From contig SKCR01015015.1 of the NCBI GenBank assembly GCA_019454045.1, positions 62,001-126,000 of the forward strand: 64,000 bases of DNA. Direction: 5' to 3'. How positions within the stretch are numbered: the first letter of the stretch is position 1; every line of letters starts with the position of its first letter. Origin of the DNA: Zanthoxylum bungeanum (lineage: Eukaryota; Streptophyta; Magnoliopsida; Sapindales; Rutaceae). Positions 49,821 through 62,200 of this stretch are shown here, one piece after another. A program made the translations under genes and the position numbers. The notes beneath the pieces are model-generated. The model did not search any database. It had not been told where the DNA came from and saw only the letters and a list, made by a program, of their open reading frames with translations.

Positions 49821-50547
49821 GGAAAAATTACTGTAATACCAAAAGATGTAATATGTACAAAGTACAAGGGGCATCCCCCAGGAAAGTGCTAATCACACAA
49901 GAACAAAACAAGCCACAAAAGGCTAATCCCAATCAAAGGAATAACTGAAAAGGACAAGACTTCCCATTACAAAACAAACAAACATGCCCTCAAATCAGTA
50001 CAAAGGCTAAAAGGCTGGAAACAAAAAGGCAACCCAGACCCGAAGAAGAAACAGACTTTCAAACACTTGAAGGCCCACAAACAATCATCCAGAACAGAAC
50101 CAACTTCACTGGCCCAAACCAGTACTCCAAGGATACTGAAACCAAGCCCTCCAAAAACACTCAAAGCCCCGGGAGTCAACCAAACGGGTTGACCAAACAA
50201 GACCCAACAGCAACCAAAGAAGAGTCCCACATCGATTATGGCAAAGAGGAGATGAGATGGAGACTAAAAGCCAGTCCCACATCGAATTTTCAAACTCCTA
50301 AGAGAGAAGCCACGCAAAACCGAGACTTCCAACAGCTCAAACAACTCAAACGCCCACATCAAAACCGCAAAAGACCAAAGCAATCAGCCAAAACCACAAC
50401 GCCCATTATCAAGGGAAGCTCACTGAGACCGAGAACAAACAATCCCAACCATCCAGAGGGCCTCCAATGCAGACACAAATCAAACAAGCCCCAATCGAAA
50501 CAGCAAACTGTTGAAGAAACAAAGACCACCCCAGCAGGCCATAGAGA
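49821..50547 (-). other. LINE 3' UTR
   Basis: Between the ORF2 stop and the poly(A). No conserved coding content; the small frames on both strands (for example 50189-50572) are incidental. Confidence 0.6.
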
Positions 50548-53500
50548 TCAGACCAAACCCCAAAAAATCTGAACTGAATCAGTAAGATTGATATGATCAT
50601 TCAAAAAAACCAATCTATTGCGAATAACCAGGCAAAATTCTTTCACAACATGGTCCTCAGAGGCTGCACAACTGTCATAAATTCTTCGGTTCCTCTCATA
50701 CCATATGTAATACACTGTGGCTGCAAGAGCAATTCGTCCAATCAGGCAGAGGATATCACCTTTCTTTTTCAGTTTAACCACAGCCCATCGAAGAAAAACC
50801 TGCCAATCCAAAGAAGGCCAGCAGATAGGAATTTTTGAAGAAACAGATAGCCAAACCGATTGAGAGAAAGGGCAGTTAAAAAATAAGTGATTGTGAGATT
50901 CAGTTTGGGAGCAAAACACACAGGTGGAAGCTTGCATAACACCAAAACGAACAAGCCTATCCATGGTATGCAATCTTTGCAGAGAAGCTAACCACAACAC
51001 AAAAGAATGCCTAGGGATATGGCCTTTAAACCATAACAAGTGGTGAATGGAGTTGTCATTTCTCTTGCATCTGAGGAATTCCCAAGCACTATCAATGGAG
51101 AAACGTCCTGAGCTATGACCTTTCCAAACATACCAATCTTGCCTTTCAGTTGCTGGTAAGAAGTCGATAGACTTCCAAACATCCTCAAGGTCGGGTAAGC
51201 CACTAGGGAACTGCCACTGACCATTACAAATAATTTCAGCAACTTTAGCATCAGGAGCTAAACCAGTTTGCTTCAGAGTCCTGAAGCTATGTAGGTTGCA
51301 GACAGGCCCTATGGGCAGCCAATAATCTCTCCAAAGAAAAGCAGAAAGACCATTGCCAATGCAAATCCTGAACATCCCAATACACCAATCTCTGCTTTTA
51401 AGGATCTTCCTCCAAATCCAGGATGAATTTGAATTAGGAGATAGATGCCAGAAGGAGCGACCCTTGATGATAGTGTTATGGATCCAGGAAGTCCAAATAG
51501 AGGTCTTATCCGTAAGGAGCCTCCAGGTGTGCTTAAGCATTGCTGCCCTGTTCCAATCTTTCAGCCTCTTTAATCCTAATCCTCCCTCTTTTTTGGGATA
51601 ACACAGGGAGGCCCATGCCACTTTTTCCGAGCCAGTAGCTAAGGAACCCTTCCAAAGGAAAGAAGCAAGAATGCTTTCTAATCTTCTCACCACAGATTGG
51701 GGCAAAAGGAAGATAGAGCTCCAATAAATCTGTATGGAAAAAAGAACAGATTTAATCAGCTATAATCTACCTGCATAGGAGAGGGAAGCAGAGGTCCAGA
51801 GATGGATTCGCGCCAGAATTCTTTCGAGGAGAGCATTGCAATCATTGTGTTTTAATCTGGAAGTAAGGAGAGGAACTCCGAGATAACGGACAGGAAGTGT
51901 TCCTTGCTGGAAACCAATAGCTTCCCTCAAAAGCCGAGCCTTGTCCTCTGGCAATTTAGAGATGAAAATGCTACTCTTGCTGCTATTGGGAGTCAAACCA
52001 GAAAATTTTGAAAATTCAGATAAGGCCGCCTTATAAATGCCCAAGAAGATTCATCACCCCTGCAAAACATCATGAGACCATCAGCAAAACACAGATGAGT
52101 AATCCGACCCTTCCCACAGCGCCAATGATACTTAAAATCAGCTCTAGCAGTGAGCTTTTGAAGAATTCCATGCAACCCTTCCATGGCTAGAACAAAAAGA
52201 TAAGGAGACAAAGGGTCCCCTTGTCGAACCCCCCTGGAAGCTATAAAGAAGCCGAAAAGTTCGCCATTCAATCCAATAGAGAAATGAGGAGAAGTTAAGC
52301 AGATTCTAATCCAATTTAGCATTCGACTAGGAAGACCGACTGCATGCAGGCCCAAGAGAATGAACTCACAGCTCACCGTATCGAAAGCTTTACGGATATC
52401 CACCTTTAAAGCAACCCTGGGAGGCCCATCGAGGTGGTAGTTTCTTAATAATTCTTGGGAAAGAAGAATATTATACGTGATTTGTCTTCCATGTACAAAA
52501 GCAGACTGAGTGGGGCTTATAATAGCAGGGAGCACCTTCTGAAAACGATTGACTATCACTTTGGAGATGCACTTATAAAGCACATTACAACAAGATATAG
52601 GGCGATAGTCACTAAGGAACCTTGGTCGATCTACTTTGGGGACAAGCACAATCCGAGTGGAATTAACACATCGAGGTAATGTCCCTGAAGTGAAGAAGAA
52701 CCGAACAGCAGCAAGGAATTCAGTGCCAATGATATTCCAACTCCTTTTAAAAACAAAGCTGAGTAACCGTCCGGGCTAGGGGCCTTGTCATCAGGGATGC
52801 TGAAGAGAGCAACTTTGATTTCCTCATCCGTAATTTCCTCCTCCAGCATAGGCAGATCAATCGTAGGAATTTTGTTCTTGAAGAAAGATTCCACTCCTGA
52901 CATGTCCACATCATGAGGTTTTGAGAGAATATTTGAGAAGTAGTCCACAGCGTGGGCACCCAGATCAGCTCTAGTAGAGTACACAGAACCATCTTCTGTC
53001 TCTAACCGATGAATGCGGTTTCTAGCTTGTCTATGAACTAGGGTCTTATGGAAAAATTTAGTATTTTGGTCTCCTAAATTTAGCCAATTGACCCTAGCTT
53101 TTTGCTTGAAAAAAGCCTCTTCTTCTCGGCAGAGCTGGGCATAAGCCTTGGAAAGAGCACGTTCTAAGTGCAAAAGGTCAAGGTTATCATGGACCTCATC
53201 AAGGGCCTGCTGAACAGCAGCCCATTCCTTTTTCACAAGAGCCGGCCTATTAGAGATATTACAGAAGTTGCTCCTATGGAGATGACGGAGATCCTTCTTC
53301 AACCATTTAAGCTTCAGGGTAAAGCGGTACATAGCATCCCCTGTGGCAGTTCTCTGCCAAACTCGATGGACAATATCAAGGAAGTCTGGGTGGTCAGCCC
53401 AAATGTTAAGAAATCTGAACGGGTTCATGTTTTTTCCATGGGCAGTCGAGTTCTTAAGGATGATAGGCGAGTGATCAGAGTGCAGGCGTGGAAGAAAATC

Positions 53501-54148
53501 CGCAATTATACTCTGGTTGACCAGGAGCCACTGAGAGTTCCCAAAAACCCAGTCAATTTTGCGGAAAATGGAGTCATTTCCTTCCCTACCATTATGCCAA
53601 GTATACTTGAGGCCCAATGAAGGAATTTCTCCAACTTCAATGTCCTTAAGACAGTCGGCAAATTCTTGAATATGGGCAGGCCAAGAGGAACTGCCACCCA
53701 CTCTATCTCCTGACTGAAGGATCTCATTAAAATCTCCCAAGATAAGCCAAGGTTCAGATTTGTAGGCCAAATGATCAATCCGAAGCTGGTGCCAAAGGGC
53801 CTGTCTGGCTATGGCATCATTATGACCATACACAAAACTAGTAGCAAAACCAGAATTCTTGCCAATATCAACAATCCAACAAGTGATACATTGGTCAGAA
53901 ACAGAAGCAACATGAACATTGTAGACTTGAGGATTCCAAGCCACGATAATACGGGCTGGTTGATCAGCTGAAGCATTAGAAAAGAAGTTCCAAGAGGGAA
54001 CACAACGGTTTATGATGGGACCTAAGTTGGAATGAGCAACCTTAGTCTCTAAAAAACCAAAAATCTCCAAATGATTCTCACGGATTAATCTCTTAACCTC
54101 AGAAATGGTATTGGCGCCATTAAGGCCCCTAACATTCCAACTCCCAAT
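50548..54148 (-). pseudogene. LINE ORF2: endonuclease, reverse transcriptase, zf-RVT
   Basis: Begins at about 54148 with MIGSWNVRGLNG. The APE-type endonuclease (about 54148-53430) keeps WNVRGLN, LETK, ILGDFNE and SDHSPI. RT follows: KAPSPDGYSALF, QSAFVHGRQ, ALKVDIRKAFDTV and GVRQGDPLSPYLF. Motif C reads FADGLMMF instead of FADD, losing a catalytic Asp. Frameshifts lie near 52745 and 52045, and a TAG (from CAG) at 51760-51762. The C-terminal zf-RVT domain (CVFCSQTESHNHLFFNC, about 50910) ends in a stop at 50548. The enzyme would nick target DNA and copy LINE RNA; this copy is dead. Confidence 0.9.
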
Positions 54149-56195
54149 CATTGGAGCTGGAAAAATGAATAACACGATCAGGAGTGGGGGCGAGCCCCCT
54201 TTCGTCCCTTTCCCTTTTTCCTTGGCCTTTGGGGCTGGAATGGGTCTCATTCTTGAAAGAATCCGAAGAGGTAGAACTATCAGGATCCTCATCCATAGCC
54301 GCTGGAACTTGGCTCTTTGGGTTTCAAAACCATACCCCTTCTTCAAACCACTGGAATTGAGACCGCACGGCCCCTCCATAGCTCCAAAGAAAGCAATAGG
54401 ATCAGCAAAAATCACCCCAGCCTCATCCATATGCATATTAGAACCATCCGCTCTCATGGGAGTCAAACTTTCCATGTCAGAAGTGATGAGTCCAAGGGCA
54501 TCTAATTCACGCTGTTCCCAACTGCGAATCGGGTCAGCAACATCCTCAGCTTTCGCTAAGTCAGAATTTGGAATTCCGGGTACAGCTAAAGCCAGTTGCG
54601 CAGGCACCATGCTTGAGACACGGGAGGATTCTCCCTGTTCCAACTTCTTATGACACTCATCTATGCTTGCCCCTCTGTCAGGAACCAAGTCTTGATCAAT
54701 CATGGCAGGGCATGCCAAATCCCCTAATAGCCCTTTATCTACTGAGTTCTGTAAGTCATCAGACTCCAGGACAATTCCAAGAGCTGATTTCCCTTCCTCA
54801 TTTTGTTTCTCATCAGGAATCCGTATCTGAGTAGGCAAGAGGTTAGTAGCATTTGAAATCGGTCTAGAAGCCAACTTCAGAACTTCTATTAGATCTCTCT
54901 TCTCTTCATTATTTGTGACAGATTCCAGATCTCCCTTAACCTCCAAACCCAAATCCTTTTGATCCTTCACCCCTGCCACAGCAGCCTTCTCACAATTATG
55001 CCCAAAAACACAGCACTTAGCACACCTTTGAGGCTTCCATTCATACTCTACTGCCACCCGAATAGGATCACAGGACAATTTGCAGTTTAGATCAAAGTGA
55101 TGGACATAAGGCTTACTAGCATCTACCTCCACACACACCCGAGCATAAGAGAGTCTTGAACGCTCATGAGTTGCCCGATCACAAGATAAAGGCTTCCCAA
55201 CAATACCAGCCACAAAGCTGAGTGCCTTGTTCGACCATAGAGTAAATGGGAGACCCTTGAGCCTCACCCAAACAGGCACTTTAGAGAGCTTACTTTTATC
55301 AAACACAAAGCAAGCATTCCATTGCTGAAGCATCATAAACTTCCCTCCAAATAACCAAGGCCCATCCGCCAATACCTCCTGCACCTTCTCTTCAGTATGA
55401 AATCGGAAAATGAAAAAACCTTCATAAGAATAGACAGTCTCAATGCCATAATTCTTCCATTCACGTAGGGCAATCGCTCTAGCCGCATAAAAAGGAAAGG
55501 GAGATCCCGGAATAAACCCCACTAAACAGCGAGTCCAATCCCCAAAATCCTCTTCAATAAACTCATCAGGCAAAGAATAAGCAGCTTGTCCATGTTTCTG
55601 AGCTAAATCACTATCCAAACAGAATCTCGATTTAGCAGACGAAGCACGAACTTTGTCAGCCCAGGATCCTTTCGAATCAAATTTCCTCCTGGCATTAGGA
55701 TTCCCGGCATTTCCAGATCCTTTTGCTTGAGAAGCTTGAGGGACATGATGCTGAGAGAAGAACCTGCCTCTTGACTATGCTTTGCACCAGGAATATCTTT
55801 TTGGGCTAGCCCAGTCGGCCCAATCGGCCCAATTCCGCAATCTAACTGCACTTATTTCCTTGGCACGTGGCTATTATCACGAGCTTTAGCTATAGGAGCA
55901 ACTCCCAAAATGGCCCCCTTTTTTTGTCCAGCTGGCCCATTCAGCCCAACATTACTAACTATCTCTTCCCAGGCCTACGAAGGGGCAATGGCTCCAATTG
56001 GGCCGCTCTCTTAGCTTCCGTTTTGTTGATCCACTCCTCAAGCAGCCCACTGTGGCCTGTCAGCCTCTTCATGATGCCATCAGGCCCATCTTGTTTTGAC
56101 ATCAGGCCCGAAGACCTCTGCTGGCCACGTGGAGCCATAAGTGACTCACGTGACAAACAAGATTTGGAGCTAAGATTATACTCCCCAAAGATCAA
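54149..56195 (-). pseudogene. LINE ORF1: DUF4283 and zinc-knuckle RNA-binding protein
   Basis: Starts upstream at about 56195-56132 (MAPRGQQRSSGL). One-base deletions near 55965 and 55758, compared with the copy at 41566-42237, break the N-terminal part. The DUF4283 region (DEFIEEDFGDWTRC to VCVEVDASKP, about 55580-55125) and a knuckle CAKCCVFGH near 55020 follow in a long frame. Near 54310-54330 the frame shifts: the other frame holds an acidic tail MDEDPDSSTSSDSFKNE, the more usual ORF1 C-terminus, while the long frame runs on into ORF2. The apparent ORF1-ORF2 fusion (55618-52631) is therefore probably caused by this shift. Role: RNA-binding partner of ORF2 in the LINE RNP. Confidence 0.82.
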
Positions 56196-56540
56196 AACTC
56201 AAGATTTGTCAAGAACAGTATGAAGATTAAGATGAACTCTAGAAGGTCAACAAAAGTCAACCCAGGCCAAAACCCAAAAATCAGCGCACCACCTGCTACG
56301 AAAATGAAAATTAAACCCACACCCAGCCAAGCGATACAGGAGCGAGCAAAACCTTCAAAACCAGAGCTCAAAACCAGTAAAATCCACTCTCCAATTTCAG
56401 ATCACCCCTTGTTCTTCCAGAAAAAATTCACCGGATCAAAATTCTTGATTTTAATCGTGGAATCAGTAAAGAAAACCACTTCCGATCAGGTATTAGGAAC
56501 AAACTAGGGCACTTGTTGATTCGGCAGTCCGAAATGAGCA

Positions 56541-56800
56541 CAACAATTGGCTCTAATTTGGTCTAAACCCAATAGGAAGAGAAAAGGAGTTGAGAGAATT
56601 TGAAGTGAGAGAAAATTTAGAGAGAGAAAAAATATTGCCAAAATCTTACATTTAAACCTTATTATTAGGGATTTTCCGCTAAGTGTCATACACCCTAAAT
56701 CTAACAAGTTTAGATCCTAATAAGCATGCACAAAGTCAAGAAAACATGATTAAACATTGATTCAATGAAGGCTTATCATTTTAAGTGGCCTAGAATCAAA
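56541..56800 (-). other. Copia D leader, PBS-proximal part
   Basis: Untranslated; contains CT-rich CTCTCTCTAAATTTTCTC on the minus strand. Duplicated at 42580-42838. The boundary with the LINE 5' UTR is uncertain. Confidence 0.5.
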
Positions 56801-56815
56801 CTCGCTCTGATACTA
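56801..56815 (-). other. Degenerate tRNA-Met PBS of copia D
   Basis: The minus strand reads TAGTATCAGAGCGAG; the second base has changed from G to A relative to the left copy (TGGTATCAGAGC). Confidence 0.8.
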
Positions 56816-56818
56816 TTT

Positions 56819-59223
56819 TAAAGGGGTTATTTAGGGGGTGAGTCCGGTAACGCAGCGGAAGCGGTGAAAATCCGATTTTCAGATTTCAAAACTTTTTCTT
56901 GGATTAATTAAATAAACATATTTATTTAATATTCCAATAATCAAATTATGAAAATAAATTCAATAAAACATTTTTAGGTGAATTTACCGAAATACCCTTG
57001 CTTTGTATTTTTGTCCATTTTAGTCCGAAATTGATCAAATCAATTTTGAATGATTCTAAATCATTTCCAAGATGAACTTATGATGTTCAAAACATCAAAA
57101 CACCAAAGCAACCAAAATCCCCAATTTCCTCATCCAAAGCCGAGAGCACCATTGGGCTCCAAATTGTGCATTTTGCACTTTCATGCTTCAAGACACATCC
57201 AAATGATATCCAATGAACATGAAACTTTATATGCATCATATACACACATAAATACACAACATATATGAAAACCCCCAAATTTGGAATTAGTTAAGAACCC
57301 TAATTTTTCAATTTCCACAAATTGGACAAATTAGACCAAATACATTAAATCAATTACTTCAATCATCATTCTTCCATCCAATCCAAGTCTCAACACAATG
57401 AAACAACTCAAGATCAAATCTAGGTCATTTAAGAGTGGGTCAATAACTCTAGATTAGCAACATGGTTTCATAAACCTTAAAAGAATGTTTACAACTACAC
57501 TAGTTACAAACTTCCATCATCATACATGCTTTACACCTTCACCAAAACTTCCATCAACAAAAATCACAAAGAACAAAGAAGGAAATAACCTAAGGATATC
57601 ATATATTGAAGCCTAGATCCTAAGGAACAATTTCCTTACTAATAGTAAGTTTGAAAAACTTACTAAAATCAAGCTTTCCTTTAATCTTTCTTTCTTTCTC
57701 AAGCTTCCTTTAGGTTTCTTCAATGGTGTTTATTTTGATAAAGTGTATTAGGTTAAATGTATCATGAAATGAAAATCAATTTATACTTGTTTCATTTGGC
57801 CTTTGGCCGAAAATGGCTAAGACAAAAACAAGGAAATTAATTTCAATTTCATTTCAAGTTTCATTTGGTCAACTTGCACAAATATCTTATAAACAACTTT
57901 ATTAGATATTTATTTTGGTCAACAAATGCAACTAACATTATTAACTTTAAATATCCTAACATAAGATAATTATATTTTAATTAATTTAATCATTTAACAA
58001 TTAAATAATTAATTAATTAATCAATACAAATATATTAAATATATGTATAATATTTACATTAAATATTAAAAATATATATTCATTTAGGAATAAGTCAAAT
58101 AACTCATTTTGACTATTAATTAATGTGTATTTAAATTAATCAAGTATTAAATGTAAATACACAATAATTAGGCAAATGACTATCTAGTCTCTTTAGCATG
58201 TATCTTGCGTTTAACCATTAAACGACTTTATAAATAATCAATATTATTTATTTATGTTGCTCTAGTGCTCAACGAGTATGTTTCATTATTGAGACTCTCT
58301 AGGTTCAGGTATATCCGTCACAAAATCTAATTTCGTGTCCATAATCTATCCACCCGTAGATTATGACGATCACGGATAATCTCGCTGAACCATACAGGTC
58401 GAGGTCATCGCAAATGTATAATTCCTCCGTCACAGGTATCCGGATAAATCCCAGAGATATAGATGTAAACGTCAAATCTCTATCGGGATTATCCAGTCGA
58501 CTATTCTATTAGCAATCTCAAAAGAATGTTTAGAACTAGCTTCTAAACTTACCACGGGCCCATGGTTTTATCTGATTGCTAATCATATGGACTACCTATG
58601 CTCTGGTACACAGAACTGACGGATCCTATCTTGATACACATAGGACACCCTGAGGATCTATCTACACCCAACGAACATGCGGAGGTCTGATCTAAATAGA
58701 TCGGTGACGTGACTGCCGTCTAAGTGTAGAAGATGTCTCATGTGCCCACAATGGCATCTCAAGTCTAAGAATCACAAGTGCTACTCAACCCAAGAAGATT
58801 CTTATTGACGCTAGTGTACCATCCATTAAGAATCTTCGGTGAGTCGTTCAGTGTTTATCCGCTATAAACACCTACACGTCTATACTAGTCTCCAAGACTT
58901 ATGGTTCATTGAGAAACCATTGGAATCATATATTCCAGTATACGACATGTACCGGTCTCAACGGGTTTACTATACTGACCAAGTAGTGTAAACCTTGACC
59001 AGGAACTGTCTGAGAATGACAACGTCATGATACATCTCAATGTCCGTTGCGACGCTTTTGCAACTGTATCATGACTAATCATTCTAGGGTCATTACGTCT
59101 TTACCATATAAAAGAATAGATTATATTATAGAAACTGGAAATATTATTCATAATAATAATGTTTTACAGAGTATTTAACAGAAATACAACCGGGAATTGG
59201 CGCTCTGAGCACCAACCCCAACA
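56819..59223 (-). repeat. Right (5') LTR of copia D
   Basis: 2405 bp. The left terminus is mutated to TA; the right end CCCCAACA is followed directly by gypsy C pol sequence (AAGTTACCTCC). The expected TSD partner AAGTT is absent next to either edge of the left LTR or at 41565. Confidence 0.93.
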
Positions 59224-62200
59224 AAGTTACCTCCGAGGAGAGGGAGAAATTAGAATACATATTGGTCAGATATGCCAAAGTATTTGCTTGGTCTTATGAG
59301 GACATGCCTGGGGTAGACAGAAGCATTGCCCAGTACACAATACCCACTTATCCGAATATGAGGCCAATGAAACAGAAACTCCGACGGATGAGACCTGAGT
59401 GGGCCGAGAAGGTCAGAGAATAGGTTAAGAAACAGATAGATGTGGGGTTCCTGGAAGTAGTGAAGTATCCCGAGTGGTTAGCAAATATTGTGCCAGTACC
59501 GAAGAAAGATGGGAAAGTCAGAATGTGTGTGGATTACAGAGATCTCAACAAGGCTTGCCCGAAAGATGATTTTCCTCTACCGCATATAGATGTTCTGGTT
59601 GATAGTGCGGCTCTATCTGCTATGTATTCATTTGCAGATGGGTTTTCAGGTTACAATCAGGTGCTCATGGCTGAGGAAGATAAGCACAAAACTGCCTTTG
59701 TTACCGAGTGGGGTACTTATTATTACAGGGTAATGTCGTTTGGGCTCAAGAATACGGGAGCTACGTATCAACGGATGGCCACTAACTTATTTCATGACTT
59801 GATGCACAAAGATTTTGAAGTGTATGTGGATGACATGATGGTGAAATCAGAGACAAGAATTGGGCATATAGAAGCACTGGAGAGGTTCCTTCAGAGAGTT
59901 GACAAGTACAACCTGCCGCTGAACCCCAAGAAATGTGTGTTTGGGGTAACATCAGGAAAGCTGCTGCGGCATACAGTGGGAATGGGAGGAATTGAGGTAG
60001 ACTCTGAAAAGATCAAAACAATCACAGAGATGCCAGCACCGAAGACTGAGATGGAGGTCGGAGCATTCCTGGGGAAGATTCAGTACATCAGTCGGTTCAT
60101 CGCCAAGTTGAAGTCAGTGTGTGAGCCTATCTTCAAACTATTGAGAAAAGATCAGCCAGTGAGATGGAATGATCAGTGTCAAGCAGCCTTCGACAAGATC
60201 AGAGAGTACTTGGTAAAGCCTCCTGTATTGAAACCTCCGAGACCGGGCAGACCTTTGATATTATATTTGGCCATAGAATCAGAAGCATTTGGGGCAATGA
60301 TGGTACAGGCAGATGAGACAGGGGTAGAACATGCAGTTTACTATTTGAGTAAGAAGATGCTCCCGTATGAGGCTCGATATCAAGAAGTAGAGAAGATCTG
60401 TCTAGCAGTGGTATGGGCTTCCAGAAAATTGCGGCATTATTTTCAGTCTTACAAGATCCAGGTAGTGGCAAAAGAGAATCCTTTGAAATATCTGCATTCA
60501 GTGCCTTCGCTAGTGGGGAAATTGGGCAGATGGTTAGTATTGCTGACAGAGTTTGACATTGAGTATCTCACCACCAAAGTGATCAAGGGGCGAGCAGTAG
60601 TAGAGTTTCTGGCGTTGCAACCTATTAAAGGGGATCAGTATAAGTTTGAATTTCCCGATGAAGAGATCCGAGCAATTACAGTTCAGAGATGGAAAATGTA
60701 TTTTGACGGAGCAGTGAATTACAAGGGAGCCGGAATTGGGATTGTGATAGTGACTCCCGAATGAGAGACCTTGCCTTTGGCCAAAAGGTTGACATTCAGA
60801 GTAACAAACAACATGGCCGAGTATGAAGCATGTGCTTTTGGTTTGACTGCATTGATAGCCTTGAAGGCCGAGAGTGTGGAAGTCTACGGAGATTCTATGT
60901 TGGTAGTCCAGCAGATGCGAGGAGAATGGGAATTGAAAGAAGAACGATTGAAACCTTACCTTTTTTACCTCAGAAAGTTGGCACAGGTTATCCCCGATTG
61001 TAAGTTTCAACACTTGCCAAGAGAAGAGAATCAGATGGCAGATGCATTGGCTACACTTTCAGCTACTTGGGAAAATCCAGAAAAGTTAGTGATGAGATCG
61101 TTGATACTGACAACAGCAAGAAAACATGTTTATGAGATAGAGAGAATTCTGGAAATAGAGGTCGATGACGGTAAACCTTGGTATTATGACATTCAGAGGT
61201 ATCTGGAACATGGGGAACTCCCAGAGGGAGCAGGCAGAAAAGACAGAATAGCCATTCAGAGGTTAGCTTCCCAGTATGTGATTTTGAAAGGGGAACTGTA
61301 CAAGAGGCAAGCAAACGGTATTCAGTTGAAATGTGTGAGAAAAGAAGTGGCTCAGCAGGTAATGGAAGAAGTACACGCCGGGGTATGTGGTCCGCACATG
61401 AACGGGTTGAATCTGTCCCGCAAGATAGTGAGACAAGGTTTTTACTGGTCAACCATGTAGACAGACTGTGCAAAGATGGTAAAGCACTGTCATAATTGTC
61501 AGGCACACGGCAATTTGAATCATTTTCCGCACACAGAGTTGCACGGGTTGTCAGAACTGTGGCCTTTCTCAGCATGGGGAATTGATATGATTGGAGAGCT
61601 TCGACCGAATGCATCGAATGGGCATCGCTTCATAGTAGTGGCAGTAGATTACTTCTCAAAGTGGGTGGAAGCCGAATCATTCCGCAATGTTACATCAAGG
61701 CAGATGACAAAGTTTATAGCTCGGAATCTCATTTTTCTGTACGGTATGCCGCATCATGTAGTGACAGACAACGGAGTTCAGTTCCAAGGAGAAACAAAGG
61801 TAATGCTACAGAAATACGGGATAGGCCATCACAAGTCATCGTCGTACAGGCCGCAAGCAAATGGGACAGTTGAGGCAGCCAATAAGACTATAAAGACGAT
61901 TTTAGCCAAGATGACAGAAAACTGCAGAGATTGGGCCGAAAAACTATCGTATGCTTTGTGGGGGTACAGAACATCAGTAAGAACAGCAACAGGGGCCACG
62001 CCTTACTCTTTGGTCTATGGAATGGAAGCAATATTGCCAGTGGAAATACAGTCTATGAGGGTATTAGCAGAGGCAGAGTTACCGGAACAAGAATGGGCCG
62101 CACAGAGGTTTGATCAGTTAGTACTGCTGGATGAGAAGAGAACGAAGTCTTTGTATCACATGCAGTTGTATCAGAAGAGACTAGCCCGAGCATTTAACAA

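Larger units (their letters stand above)
49807..56540 (-). mobile_element. L1-type LINE inside the copia D leader
   Basis: Minus-strand non-LTR retrotransposon: 5' UTR, ORF1 (DUF4283 and zinc knuckle), ORF2 (endonuclease, RT, zf-RVT), roughly 0.7 kb 3' UTR and a 14-base poly(A) (poly-T at about 49807-49820). The 5' edge (about 56540) is uncertain. I could not find a convincing target-site duplication of the sequence flanking the tail (TGTAATTATGTAATTG, minus strand) near the 5' end. All coding parts are damaged. Confidence 0.88.

Noticed and set aside
54105..54653. 182-codon plus-strand frame
   Set aside because: It lies opposite LINE ORF1 and its ORF2 junction and has no domain of its own; a shadow of the minus-strand gene.
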